Shown: piece after piece, positions 44,359 to 55,984 of the stretch | How the letters are laid out: every line of letters starts with the position of its first letter | Numbering within the stretch: the stretch's first letter is position 1 | Assembly (NCBI GenBank): GCA_019137255.1 | Contig: WPDH01000127.1 | Location: forward strand, 26,725 to 90,724 | From: Corinectria fuckeliana | Lineage: Eukaryota > Ascomycota > Sordariomycetes > Hypocreales > Nectriaceae | Length of the DNA: 64,000 bases | Direction: 5' to 3' | Program-made: the position numbers and the translations under genes | The notes under the pieces: model-generated | Told to the model about the DNA's origin: nothing | The model's database searches: none | The model's input: only the letters and a program-made list of their open reading frames with translations

Positions 44359-46599
44359 ATGGCCGGTTACCAGCGACCCATGAGCTTTTCTGAGAGGAGA
44401 GGAAGCGCCCCCAGCGACGAGTTGATCCTCAACTCCAACGCCATGTTGAACCACCGCATAGAGAAGCTGCCCCAGCAGCAGCAGCAGCGGCATCTCCGAG
44501 GGCCGCCGACCCCGAGCATGTCTACGCCCGCCGCCGACTTCGACCAGCAGTTGACGGGATCGCCGCCACCGCCACCGACGCCTGCAGCCTCCCCGGGCCC
44601 TTCACATTTCCAGCCCGACTGGAGCGACGCCGCCGACGACGAGGATTTCTTTCTCGCCAAGGTCCGACAGCACTTTAAGAATTGCTCTGGGCCTCAACGA
44701 ACCCGAGTCCTCGCCGATCTCCTCAACCTCTGCACCAGCCAGCAGTTGAGTTTCGTCCATCAGTTCGTCAGCCCGTTGCTTAAGAAGGATCCCTTCACGA
44801 GCCTTCCCGACGAATTATGTCTTCGAGTACGACACCCGAGCGCTTCCGTTCCGTTTCCATCCGCCTAACTGTTTCATCTTAGATTCTATCCTTCATCGAC
44901 GACCCCAAAGTCTTGGCACGAGCGTCCCAGGTATCGAAGCGATGGCGGGATCTTCTCAGCGACGACATGACTTGGAAGAACCTTTGCGTCAAGCACGACT
45001 ACGGCAGGAGATTGTCCGAAGTCTATGCAAGCGCCCAGCAAATGGTTCCACGACCCGCGCCGTACCATTTCAGCAGCGTCGATACCGATATGATCACTAG
45101 CAATAGCTTTCCTGGCGCTCGTCCCCCGGCTGCCCATCCGTCGGGCTCCCGTACTTTTGATGGCTCGTCGAGTTCTGGTAGGCCCAAGCTGCGATCCTAC
45201 AAGTCACACTTCAAGCAGAGGTACCTGGTGGAGGCAGCATGGAGGTCGGGCGGTACAAGCACGACGAGAAATATTACCCAGGAAGGCGGTGTCGTCACGA
45301 GCTTGCACCTAACTTCAAAATACATCATCGTGGCTCTTGATAACGCAAAGATCCATGTCTTCGATGCCGAGGGCGACTCACAACGGACCCTGCAAGGCCA
45401 TGTCATGGGCGTCTGGGCTATGGTCCCATGGGACGACACTTTGGTCAGCGGTGGTTGCGATCGCGATGTACGAGTCTGGAATCTGAAAACAGGGTAAGTC
45501 GCAGCAAGCTTTTCTCAAGCCCAACCACAAACTAACGTGCCTGCAGTGCGTGCCTGCATACCCTGCGTGGTCACACATCTACCGTCAGGTGCCTGAAGAT
45601 GGCCGATGCCAACACCGCCATTTCGGGCTCACGAGACACCACTCTTCGAGTTTGGGATATCCGGACAGGCCTTTGCAAAAACGTCCTGGTTGGTCATCAG
45701 TCCAGTGTCCGCTGCCTTGAGATTAAAGGCGACATTGTTGTTTCTGGTAGCTACGACACATTTGCCAGAGTCTGGAGCATTTCCGAGGGCCGGTGTCTGC
45801 AAACCCTGCAAGGCCACTTCAGCCAGATCTATGCCATTGCCTTCGACGGCAAGAGGGTAGTCACTGGTAGCTTGGACACCAACGTCCGAATATGGGATCC
45901 CACTTCTGGGTACGTTTTTCGCATATCCCCATGGAGAGGACTGTAACTGACTTCTGCCAGCGAATGCCTTGCCATTCTCCAGGGCCACACCTCCCTTGTT
46001 GGTCAATTGCAAATGCGCGGTGACACCTTGGTCACCGGTGGATCTGACGGTTCGGTCCGGGTCTGGTCGCTGGAGAAGATGTGTCCCATCCATCGTCTCG
46101 CCGCTCACGACAACAGTGTTACTAGCCTGCAGTTCGACGATACTCGGGTTGTGAGTGGCGGTAGCGATGGTCGAGTCAAGATCTGGGATCTCAAGACCGG
46201 TCACCTCGTTCGAGAACTCATTGCTCAGGGTGAGGCTGTTTGGAGGGTCGCCTTTGAGGACGAAAAATGCGTCGCCCTCGCCCTAAGGCAAGGGCGCACG
46301 GTAATGGAGGTGAGCAGGTGATAACTGACACTCGTAAATACCCCAAAGACTGACGATGACAGGTTTGGTCCTTCTCGCCACCCGAGGAGATGCTTTACGA
46401 CCGTCCCCTGTCGCTCCAACAGCGAGTTCTCGAGGACGATCCAACCCGGCCCCTAAGCGCCATGGCCATCGACTATCGATGCGGCACCCCGACGATTGCT
46501 AGCTCAAGCCGAGACCAGTCAACTCAAGATGTCGATATGCAGGATGTTGGGCCGTCGACGGCTCCGCTGCAAGGGGGCACATTCTTCCACGACGACTAA
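44359..46599 (+). CDS. F-box/WD40 protein, Cdc4/FBXW7 type (SCF substrate receptor)
   Basis: Five exons: 44359-44826, 44883-45493, 45547-45909, 45961-46309, 46363-46599; 675 aa. Order: disordered Gln/Pro-rich N terminus, a D-domain-like dimerisation helix (about 100-142, CTSQQLSFVHQFVSPLLKK), the F-box (about 143-190, DPFTSLPDELCLRILSFI), a linker with YKSHFKQRYLVEAAWR, then eight WD40 blades (about 280-620), for example VSGGCDRDVRVWNLKTG, ISGSRDTTLRVWDIRTG and VSGSYDTFARVWS. The eighth blade (GEAVWRVAFEDEKCVA...VWSF) matches the Cdc4/FBXW7 pattern. It should bind Skp1 through the F-box and phosphorylated substrates through Arg residues of the propeller (the RDTTLRVWD blade). Neurospora FWD-1, which degrades the clock protein FRQ, is a related alternative I cannot exclude. 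Introns 2 and 3 fall in Gly codons at blade ends. Confidence 0.88.
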
Positions 46600-47595
46600 C
46601 GGCGTATCATCGACGTGGCAAACACAATCGCACTTCTGATGCGAACGCCAATTGCTTCATTGGCTCGGGCTCCCTCGCACGGAGGCTCGGTTATCATATC
46701 ATGGATTCAACACTTGTTATAAGGGATGGGTCGGTTTATCTGCCCTCGCATTTGTATACTGGGCGTGCTTCAGGTTGTTATAGAGATGGTTGAGACAAAT
46801 GTGGGAAGCATGTTTACGGCGTTGCTACATCATAAGGTCGCGCATAGCTAGGAGGATATTGCATGGAATATGAACGCATGAATACGGGATGGACGGGACC
46901 GGAAGCCTCGCTGTCAGGGACCCATGGAGGAGTTGAGTCTTGAGTGTCTAGCTTGGGCTTGTGCTAGAGGCGATGGTGGACTGGTCTTGATTTGAGATTG
47001 GTTGCTTGCGATAATACCAAAGTTATGGCGCTGTGTGTAAAATAGAGCTACCCCAGGTTGGGAGGCACAAACAGAGCCCAATACCTATCTTATAACTACC
47101 ACTCTGCAAGTTCTACTGAGCTGGGATCGAGTCTTCGCTCTCGCACTGGGCGGCTCGAATCACGAGGGACTCGGTCGTCGGGTCAAAAAGGGAGAACATA
47201 CGTTAGTGCGGAGAGGACCCACATCAGGGTGCACCGGAGTATATCACACCGACGTTCTCCACTGGACGATGCGAACGCAGAAAAGGTCCACGACGGGCGG
47301 TTTGGGGTGAAGAGATACCCGGGAATAATAGACAACAGGTCATTAACGTTACCATCAACTTCAATTTGCGAAAAGGGTACTCCTACGGTGGTCCGACGCC
47401 GGAGAAGCGCCGGACTTGTGACACGGATTGCAATCACGTGGGTCCCCGCTAGCCTCGTTCCAGTCTAGGCTTTACCAACAAGCCAAGCTCAACGCTCAAC
47501 ACCGTGATTTTCCTGAGCTCCATCTAGACAACTCGTCGTTATCTGCACGACACCCCTCCTCAACTCAATCGACTAGAGGCACCTCCAGATCCGTG
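46600..47595. other. Intergenic region between the F-box gene and PDA1
   Basis: About 1 kb with the 3' region of the F-box gene and the promoter of PDA1. A frame at 47058-47468 has no family resemblance. No RNA gene found. Confidence 0.5.
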
Positions 47596-49045
47596 ATGTT
47601 GTCCAGAGCTCTCCGTATCCCCAGGGCGGTGCCTCTGCGCGCTGCTCCCCGGGCCTTTGCCGCCCGCTCCGTCACCACCAACGCTGCGTCGGCGTCCCTG
47701 AGCCACACTGTCCCTGAGGTTAGAAATGCGCCCTTTCCCGACAGCGAGCGACGGCTGCGAAGGATTTCGTCCCACACGCCGCTGTCGACTTCTTTCACTC
47801 TCTGGGACTTAGTGCTGACATTTATCTGTCCAGGCCGAGGACGAGCCCTTCGCCATCAACCTCAGCGATGAGAGCTTCGAGACGTACGAGTTGGACCCTC
47901 CCCCGTACACCCTCGAGGTGACCAAGAGGGACCTCAAGAAGATGTACTACGACATGGTCAGCATCCGGTACGTTCCAGCCCGACTCCGCTGCATCCGCTT
48001 AGACGTTGCCGCTAATAATCGCGCAGACAGATGGAGATGGCGGCCGATCGTTTGTACAAGGAGAAGAAGATCCGTGGTTTCTGCCACTTGTCTGTCGGCC
48101 AGGAGGCCGTTGCAGTCGGTATTGAGCACGCTATCACCAAGGAGGACGACGTAATTACCTCCTACCGATGCCACGGCTTCTCCCTGATGCGCGGCGGCAC
48201 CGTCCGATCCATCATCGGCGAGCTGCTCGGCCGACGTGAGGGCATTGCCTACGGCAAGGGTGGCTCCATGCACATGTTCCACAAGGGCTTCTACGGCGGC
48301 AACGGTATCGTTGGCGCCCAAGTCCCCGTGGGCGCTGGTCTGGCCTTTGCCCACCAGTACGAGGGCCGCAAGAACGCCAGCATCATCCTGTATGGCGATG
48401 GTGCCAGCAACCAAGGTCAGGTCTTCGAGGCTTTCAACATGGCTAAGCTGTGGAACCTCCCTGCCCTCTTCGGTTGTGAGAGTGAGTTTCGCCGCTGTTG
48501 ATGCGCAAGACACCAATGCTAACGAATTCTCTCTAGACAACAAGTACGGCATGGGTACCTCCGCTGCCCGCTCGTCGGCCCTCACCGACTACTACAAGCG
48601 TGGTCAGTACATTCCCGGTCTCAAGGTCAACGGCATGGACGTTCTTGCCGTCAAGGCTGCCGTCAAGTACGGCAAGGAGTGGACTACCGCCGACAAGGGC
48701 CCTCTCGTCCTCGAGTACGTCACCTACCGCTACGGAGGTCACTCCATGTCCGACCCGGGTACTACCTACCGAACCCGTGAGGAGATCCAGCGCATGCGCT
48801 CGACCAACGATCCCATTTCCGGACTCAAGCAGAAGATCCTGGACTGGGAGATCACCACCGAGGATGAGCTGAAGAAGCTCGACAAGGAGGCTCGTGCCCA
48901 CGTCAACGAGGAGGTTGCCATTGCTGAGGCCATGGCTGTCCCCGAGGCCACGCCTGTGATTCTGTTCGAGGACATCTACGTCAAGGGCAGCGAGCCCCAG
49001 TTCATCCGTGGCCGAACCACCGACGAAAACTACTACTTCAACTAA
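47596..49045 (+). CDS. pda1: Pyruvate dehydrogenase E1 component, alpha subunit
   Basis: Four exons: 47596-47718, 47834-47967, 48027-48481, 48537-49045; 406 aa. Exon 1 is essentially the mitochondrial presequence (MLSRALRIPRAVPLRAAPRA: Arg-rich, no acidic residue). Thiamine-pyrophosphate motif: GDGASNQGQVFEAFNMAKL ending in ENNKYGMGT, where exon 3/4 splicing completes the Asn-Asn. The phosphorylation loop YRYGGHSMSDPGTTYRT carries the regulatory serines conserved from yeast to man. The protein is the catalytic alpha chain of E1 in the matrix, decarboxylating pyruvate for the PDH complex. All junctions keep the family sequence. The start is the ATG at 47596; the frame stays open upstream but lacks presequence character. 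Confidence 0.95.
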
Positions 49046-49591
49046 GTGAAGGGGACGCGAGGGGAGCTCAAGCCGTAACCTATAATGATTCCTGCACCCT
49101 GTTGCCCTTTGTAATATACATCCATGACTAGCGGACTTGGGTTGGCCCAAATGAACACGGGCGAGGACCCATGTTGACTTCTTGTGAGATAGTGAATGGC
49201 CACACGAGGGATATGGCATGGTTTCTCTCCCGTGATACGACTTGTGTACTGAGTGATTGTTGGGGGCACGTAAGTCATAGCCTAGATACTTAAGCGGACA
49301 TGCTATACTCTTGCTCTCACACTACATTGACAGAGGAATTATATTGGAAATCTAGCTCCAGACGGGTCTGTACAGACTAACCTATAAGCTGGACTATCAC
49401 ATCGGACTTCGCAGCCTATTAGTAGAAGCATGGTTTATTTGATCCGTTTGTTAGAGACTAGACTAGGCAAGCAGCCTACCTTGCAGCCTAAAAGTCCCAA
49501 AGCACAGACGTCACGTGACACGCGTCGCGTGTCTTGACTTTCTACCGCCGTCGCGATATTCAATTAACGCGATTCTGCCTGGTAGCGCGTC
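49046..49591. other. Intergenic region between PDA1 and DNA ligase I
   Basis: 546 bp holding PDA1 3' sequence and the ligase promoter. ACGTCACGTGACACGCG (about 49508-49524) contains TGACG/CGTCA-like and CACGTG words. An MluI-type ACGCGT word (cell-cycle MBF site) is nearly matched by gacACGCGTCGCG at 49518-49530, which contains ACGCGT exactly; in yeast this element drives S-phase genes including CDC9, so use here is plausible but inferred. Confidence 0.5.
49520..49525. promoter_or_regulatory. ACGCGT (MCB-like) site upstream of DNA ligase I
   Basis: The sequence tgacacgcgtcgcgtgtc contains ACGCGT, the MluI cell-cycle box bound by MBF in yeasts, about 70 bp before the first in-frame ATG and 210 bp before the main start of a replication gene. 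Position and gene type fit S-phase control; binding is not shown. The exact offset may differ by a base or two. Confidence 0.5.
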
Positions 49592-49735
49592 ATGCAGAGA
49601 GCTACTGTCAGCTGTCGGCACGGCGTCACAACTGCCTCTCTCCTCCATTGTCCTGCCTCGGGAGTGACTGTTTCTCGTCCCATCTGCCACAATTTGTTTC
49701 GTTTGGTAGTGGAATCGCCGCGAACACTGTGCGCC
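49592..49735 (+). other. In-frame upstream start: possible mitochondrial presequence of DNA ligase I
   Basis: An ATG at 49592 opens a 48-codon stretch that runs without stop into the ligase start at 49736. The stretch has five Arg, two His-rich turns and a single acidic residue, with Ser/Thr/Leu/Val between: the composition of a mitochondrial targeting peptide. Both ATGs have a purine at -3; the second also has G at +4. Yeast Cdc9 makes mitochondrial and nuclear ligase from two in-frame ATGs in the same way. Confidence 0.6.
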
Positions 49736-52594
49736 ATGGCACCCAAGCAAGCGACCCTGGGGTATGTGAAGCCGCGGCAGAGCACGATTGGGTGCGTCGG
49801 ATGGAACTTCCGAAGGCGCGAAACTGCCAATTCTAATCATGTTTTTCCTACAGGAAGTTCTTTGGAGCGAAGTCTGCGCCGCCAACGCAACAGACGAAGC
49901 TGTCTTTCAGCACCAAGGCGAAGAAGCAAGAGCTCAAGGAGGAGGGGGAGGACGTGAGCGCCAAGGAGAATTCGGATCCGGAGAAGGGTAGGGAGCTTTC
50001 CTCCAATGCACCATCACTGAGCGTTCTGACCAGGCGAAGCAGATTCCAAGAAACGGACGAGATCTACCGACACGAAGACGGCCTCGGAGGAAACAATAGT
50101 CAAGAAGGAAGAGGATGATGATGATAGCGACGCCCCTGTTACCAAGAGAGCACGACGGACCCGAAAAACAGTCGAGGCGGAAGAAAGCGATGAGGAGGTG
50201 GAAGTCAAGGCCCCTGTCCAGACGGAGAAGTCGGCAAGCCCCCCGCCAAAGTCCAAGTCCAAGTCCAAGCCCAAGCCCAAGTCCCCAAAACCGAAGGCAA
50301 AGAAGACACCTGTGGCTGAAAAGGTCGATGAGGCTGTAGAGGAAGCAGAATCCACAGCATCGGCGTCGGAGGCAGAAGAAGATGCAGGGGTAGAAGAGGA
50401 CGAGAAGCCCGAGGTCGTTGCCAAAGCGAGAGAGAAGGTCCAGTCCACACTCAAGGCCAAGAACAAGGACCCTTATCCTGACTGGAAACCTGGAGCGCCG
50501 GTACCATACGCAGCGCTCTGCACGACATTTTCTCTTGTCGAGTTGACGACCAAGCGGCTGATAATCATGGAGCACTGTGCCCTATTCCTGCGTCAGGTCA
50601 TGCGTCTCACGCCCGACGATCTGCTCCCCACCATCTTGCTCATGATCAACAAGCTTGCTCCCGATTACGCCGGTATTGAACTCGGCATTGGCGAGTCATT
50701 GATCATGAAGGCCATTGGGGAGACAACTGGTCGAAGTCTCCAGGTCATCAAGGCCGACCAGAAGGACATTGGCGACCTTGGTCTTGTTGCGGTCAAGAGT
50801 CGGTCGACCCAACCGACCATGTTCAAGCCCAAGGCTCTTACGATCCGGGGGGTTCACCAGGGTCTAATAAGCATCGCCACCATCTCTGGCAATGGTGCGC
50901 AGGGGAGAAAGGTGGACGGTATCAAGAAGCTGCTCTCAGCAGCTGACGCACACTCTTTGGGGAAGATTGATGTCAACACGGACAAGGGCGGGCCGAGCGA
51001 GGCCAAGTTCATCATTCGGTTCCTGGAGGGCAAGCTGAGACTTGGCCTGGCTGAGAGAACTGTTTTGGTCTCGCTCGCTCACGCTGTAGTAGCCCATGAA
51101 GCAGACTCTCAGGGGAAATTGCCCAGCACTTCTGATATTGAGAAGGGCGAGTCTACCCTCAAAACAGTCTACAGGTAAGCGCCCCCAACACGTCTCGACA
51201 TGCCATGCTAATGCCCACCAGTGAGCTGCCTAGCTACGACGTCATCATCCCTGCCATGCTAGAGCATGGTATCATGAAGCTTCGGGAGAATTGCAAGCTC
51301 CGCCCTGGTGTGCCGCTGAAGCCCATGTTGGCGAAGCCTACAAAGGCAATCACCGAGGTGTTGGATCGGTTTGAGGGCCAAACATTCACCTGCGAGTACA
51401 AGTACGATGGCGAGAGAGCACAGATCCACTATGTGGCCAAGGACGCCCCTCAAGATCAAGGCTTGAGCGAATCGACCCAGGGAGCCACCAGGGAGGTTGG
51501 CTCTGGAGTTGCCAGCATCTTCTCCAGGAACTCGGAAGATCTATCGAGGAAGTACCCGGACATCCTCGCCAAGCTCCAGTCCTGGGTCAAACCAGAGACC
51601 AAGAGTTTTGTGCTGGATTGCGAGACAGTGGCGTGGGATGTCGATGAGAAAAAGGTGCTGCCCTTCCAGCAGCTAATGACCCGCAAGAAGAAGGATGTCA
51701 AGGTGGAGGATGTCAAGGTCAAGGTGTGCGTGTTCGCCTTCGATCTGCTGTACTTGAATGGTGAGGCGGTTGTCGAGAAGGCGCTTCGCGAGCGTAGAGA
51801 CCTCCTCCATGGGGCCTTCACGCCGGTTGAGGGCGAATTCGCCTTCGCCACGCACATGGATGGCCAGGAGCTTGACGAAATCCAGGTATTCCTTGACGAG
51901 AGTATGAAGGCGTCATGCGAGGGCCTCATGGTCAAGATGCTAGATGGCACCGAGAGCGGATACGAACCCAGCAAACGAAGCCGAAACTGGCTCAAGGTAA
52001 GAGACGACTTCATCCAAACCGTACCGAGTATCAGCGGACCTAACCCTGTGTTTCTAGATCAAGAAGGACTACCTCTCCGGCGTAGGTGACTCTCTCGATC
52101 TCGTTGTGCTAGGAGCATACCACGGCAAAGGAAAGAGAACGTCCGTCTACGGCGCGTTCCTCCTCGCCTGTCACAACCCCAACACGGACACGTACGAGAC
52201 GGTCTGCAACATCGGCACCGGCTTCTCTGAACAGGTCCTCGAGGACCTGCACAAGGAGCTCTCGGCCATCACCATCGACCGCCCCAAGCCCTTCTACTCG
52301 CACTCCTCCGGCGGCCAGCACCAGCCCGACGTCTGGTTCGAGCCTCGCTACGTCTGGGAGGTCAAGACGGCCGACCTGACCCTCAGCCCGCGCTACAAGG
52401 CCGGCGCCCAGGAGGGCGTCGACCCAGAGGGCGCCAAGGGCATCAGCCTGCGCTTCCCGCGCTTCATCCGCGTGCGCGACGACAAGACTCCGGATGCGGC
52501 GACGTCGAGCAGGCAGGTGGCCGACATGTACCGCAACCAGGAAAGCGTGTCCAAGAACAAGGGCCCCGCGGTGGACGATGACTTTGAGTATTGA
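49736..52594 (+). CDS. cdc9: DNA ligase I (ATP-dependent replicative ligase)
   Basis: Five exons: 49736-49791, 49854-49987, 50034-51174, 51222-51996, 52058-52594; 880 aa from the second ATG, 928 from the upstream one. Near the N terminus a PCNA-binding PIP box, QSTIGKFF (residues 15-22), is created by the first splice. A long Lys/Glu/Pro-rich disordered region with nuclear-signal words (KSKSKSKPKPKSPKPKAKK) leads to the DNA-binding domain (about 265-470) and the adenylation domain with motif I EYKYDGERAQIH (Lys504 is adenylated), FSRNSEDLSRKYPD (motif III region), EGLMVKML (motif IV) and RNWLKIKKDYL (motif V) split by intron 4. The OB fold ends with ISLRFPRFIRVRDDK (motif VI). It seals Okazaki nicks and serves excision repair. 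Confidence 0.95.
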
Positions 52595-52924
52595 GTGCCG
52601 GTGCTTCCTGATTCATGACATGGGTGGAGGGGGGATGTGCATCGGATGGAGGCTGCTTTGCTTGTCTTAGTTCCTGGACGGCCTGGAGTTGGGAGGTTTC
52701 CGTTTACCATTTTTACGGCGTATTGTATCATAACATTTAAGCATGCAATGGGGCAAAAGGAGTCCGAGGCCGTTGCAATCATTCGCGTTGAGTGAAAAAC
52801 ACTGCAACGTAAACAGCATCTATGTGACATTCATGCTAGAAAATGGTATGCATAACACTCGTGACATGCGAAACCCAGTGAGAACCCTGTCTCCAACCTA
52901 TATATAACCCACATAAGGATAAAT
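52595..52924. other. Convergent 3' region of DNA ligase I and the CLC gene
   Basis: 330 bp of AT-richer DNA between two stop codons. No further feature seen. Confidence 0.5.
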
Positions 52925-55900
52925 CTACAGCATTGGCTCCTCGCCCCTGATGCTGTCCTGATCGTCAGCGCCGTCACCCCCCCGCAGCAGCCCGTGCTGC
53001 TCGCGGGCGTCGTTGTCGTCGTTCACCAAGCCCAGCCCTGTGACGCCCGTCTCGACACCCGGCCCGCCGGGCAGGCCGCTGGTGCGACGCGTCTCCTCGG
53101 CGCCGTTGAGGACGTACCAAACGTCCTTCTTGGTGAGGAGGCCCTGCAGGACGCCGCGGTCGCTGAAGAGGACGTACCGGAGGCCGAGCTTCTGGAAGTA
53201 GCTGGCGACGAGGTGGAGGGTGCTGTGGGAGGGGAGGGTGAGCGGGGTCTGGTCCATCCAGGGGCGGAGGTCGAGGGTGGAGCGCGGGTCGGCCAGGGGC
53301 TGGTGGGAGAAGAAGGCCTCCGTCTCCGGGGCCAGGGACCGGGGCGGCTGCGTGGAGGCGCAGAGGTTGTAGGCGAGCTCGGCGCGGGAGATGTAGCCGA
53401 GGAGGATGGCGTCGCGGGGGTCCGAGATGATGGGGAAGCCGCGGTAGGGGTGCATCTCGAGGATGGTGCTGAGGGAGGCGACGGTGTGGCCCGTGGCCGT
53501 GAGGACGACGAGGTCCTCGATGCGCGTCATGATCTGGGCGGCGGCGACGTCTGGGATGATCATCTCTTCGCTGTTGTCGAGGAAGGGATACTCGTTGAAG
53601 TGGATCCACGACTCGTAGATGCCGCGGCGCGAGAAGGCATCGCCCACCCACTTGGAGATCATGACGGCGATCATGATGGGGAGCACGTAGGTGAGGGCGC
53701 CGGTGAGCTCGAACATGATGACGACGATGGACACGGTCATGCGGGTGACGCCGGCCAGAGCCGCAGCAGCGCCCACGATGGCGTAGGTGCCGGGCGTGAC
53801 GCAGGGGATGTCGGGCTCGCAGGAGCCAAAGAGGAAGAAGGTCGGGTGGTTGGCGACCCAGATCTCCATGATGATGCCGGTGGCCCGACCCGTCAGGGCA
53901 CCGATGGCCATCGAAGGCAGGATGATGCCTGCGGGGATCTGCAGGCCAAAGGTGATGGTGGCCAGGAAGAAGCCGACGACGGAAGCGAAGATGAGCAGCA
54001 CAATGGTGCTGGCAGAGGCCGCGCCCGTCTTGCAAAGCCCGATCTGGTCGTCAAGGACCTGCGAGCATTCAGCAAACAGGTTGGAGACGAGCTCCGTGGT
54101 CTGAAGCTTCATGTAGAAGTTGGGGTAGTTGATGAGGGCCGTGAGTAAAGCCACGAAGACAACTTGGACAATAGGGCCAGGGAGCCAGGCATTGGCCTTT
54201 TTCCAGCGGGCAACGGCCATGTTGGCCTTGATGAAGAGTCCCCCGTAGATGCCCTGCGCCATCTGTTAGCAAGCCTGATATCGTGTGACTCCTAGTCGCG
54301 GATAGGGGGAGGGGGGGACTGACGCCAAAGATGCCGAGGATTGCGTAGGGCATCAGCTCAAACCGATGCCATCCGATGCTGTACTGAACCTGATACATGA
54401 CCAGCTTGCCGGATCGGAAGGGATCGAACGCCTGAAGGACAACGGCAGCCGTCATGGCGCACACAAAACTCTGCCACATGGTCTTGTCCGGGAAGTAGTA
54501 CGACAGTTGCTGCGGCTCGTTAGTATCCAAGCCGGAGGCAAATATATGGATAAATAGGGGGGTGCGCGAACCTCGAGACTGAACAGAACGCCACCAATTG
54601 GGGAGCCGAACGCGACAGAGATGCCCGAAGCCGCAGCTGCCGACAAGACCTCTCGCTTCCGAGCTACGGGAAGGTCAGCGATGGGAGCAGCAACGCAACG
54701 GCATGGCGACTCACCTTCGTTGTCGTTGATGTTGCGAAACAGCTTGACGAACAGGTTGGCACAACAGCAAGCAACGTGGACTAGGGGGCCCTCCTTGCCG
54801 AGCCACATGCCTGAAGCCACGGCGAGAATCTAGCAGAGTCAACAGAGAACGACAAGGAGTACACGGGTTGATATACCAGACCAAATGACTTCGTGACCAG
54901 AGTCCATGTCCCTAGGAACCGCTGGATGACAAACCCGCCAAGGACGGTCTTGATCTCCGGTATACCACTGTGCTTGGCGTAAATGGCGTATTCCTGCACA
55001 AGGAGCGCGGCAAGATATGCGACAAGCACCTTGTGATCATATCGTCAGCGGAACTGAGGTGACCATAGTGGAATCGCACGGCCATCATACCGAGAAGGCG
55101 ATGAAGAAGAAGTACTCGACGAACCACTTCCCACCGGTCGAGTGGACGCCCACGGCTTCACCCCAAGACTTCCACCCATTGCACTTGGAGCCCTGGTCAT
55201 ATCCGTAGCAGCAGAAAGCCTTGTTCAAGTAAAAATGCCCACCTTCCGGTCCGCTAGAGCAGAAGCCCAGCTTCAGATCCCCGAGCCAGTCGGTGGTGAC
55301 GTCGATGCCAGCGGCGATTGCGCCAACGGCCATGCCAGTCAGCAGCAGGACGATCCAGACCTGGCTCGCATCGAGGAGGCGCTGGGCGTAGCCAAGCACC
55401 CCGGCCGCGCTTGAGTAGAGGTGCCGCAGGCGCTGGCGCTCTTTGGTATACTCAAAGATCCAGTCGATGGCTGTCAGGTCCTCGTATCCAACGCGGCGGC
55501 CGGGGCCTTCCATGTACCAGTCGAGGGGCACGCCATCCTTGGAGGAGGCATTGAGGGCCGCCGTGTCGTTGCGCGTCGGGCTCTCGGAGCGACCAAACAC
55601 GGCAGGCGATGCGCCTCTGGAGGAGCTCGGAGCGGAGTTGCTGGGGAGCGGCGACCGGAAGCCGGTGATGGCGGAGAGTAGGCGGGAGGGACCGGAGAGA
55701 AGGGATGGTGCCTGTCTGCGCTTGAAGGAGATTGGAGCGCTCAGGCCGCTGTCCAAAGGGTCGTCTGCGAATACATCGTGGGCGTCTCGACCGTCGTCGT
55801 GGGCGTGGGCGTTTTGGGTGGGTTCGGCGCCGTGGAAGTAGCCGGCATCGTGGTGGTTGGCATGGGGTTTGAGGAGACCAAGGTCGTCGAGATGATCGGA

Positions 55901-55984
55901 GCTGGGAGTATGCGACGAGGAGCCCGGCGTAGATGCGAAGGCATACGGGTCGTTCTGGGATGCTCCAGACATGATGCGACTCAT
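52925..55984 (-). CDS. CLC-family chloride channel/transporter with CBS domains
   Basis: Six exons: 55984-55091, 55029-54877, 54829-54715, 54663-54572, 54509-54324, 54253-52925; 922 aa. A disordered cytosolic N terminus (about 1-190) precedes the membrane domain. Anion-site motifs: HSGIPE (Ser319), GKEGP with the gating glutamate (Glu362) and GLQIPAG (about 583). MTVSIVVIMFELTG is the conserved late helix. Two cytosolic CBS domains follow (about 720-782 and 812-870). The position two residues after Leu in FSLEQLSYYF, where CLC Cl-/H+ exchangers carry the proton glutamate, is Gln419. Organisation resembles the intracellular Gef1/CLC-3 to CLC-5 type, so a Golgi, vacuolar or endosomal location is likely. 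Five introns, all with clear donors and CTAAC/CTGAC branch points, keep the frame. An alternative start is the Met at 55972. Confidence 0.93.

Noticed and set aside
52974..54148. Long open frames overlapping the CLC gene (353 codons on -, 384 codons on +)
   Set aside because: They are shadows of GC-rich CLC coding sequence; products are Arg/His/Pro- or Gly/Glu-rich repeats without domains, while the CLC frame has all family motifs.
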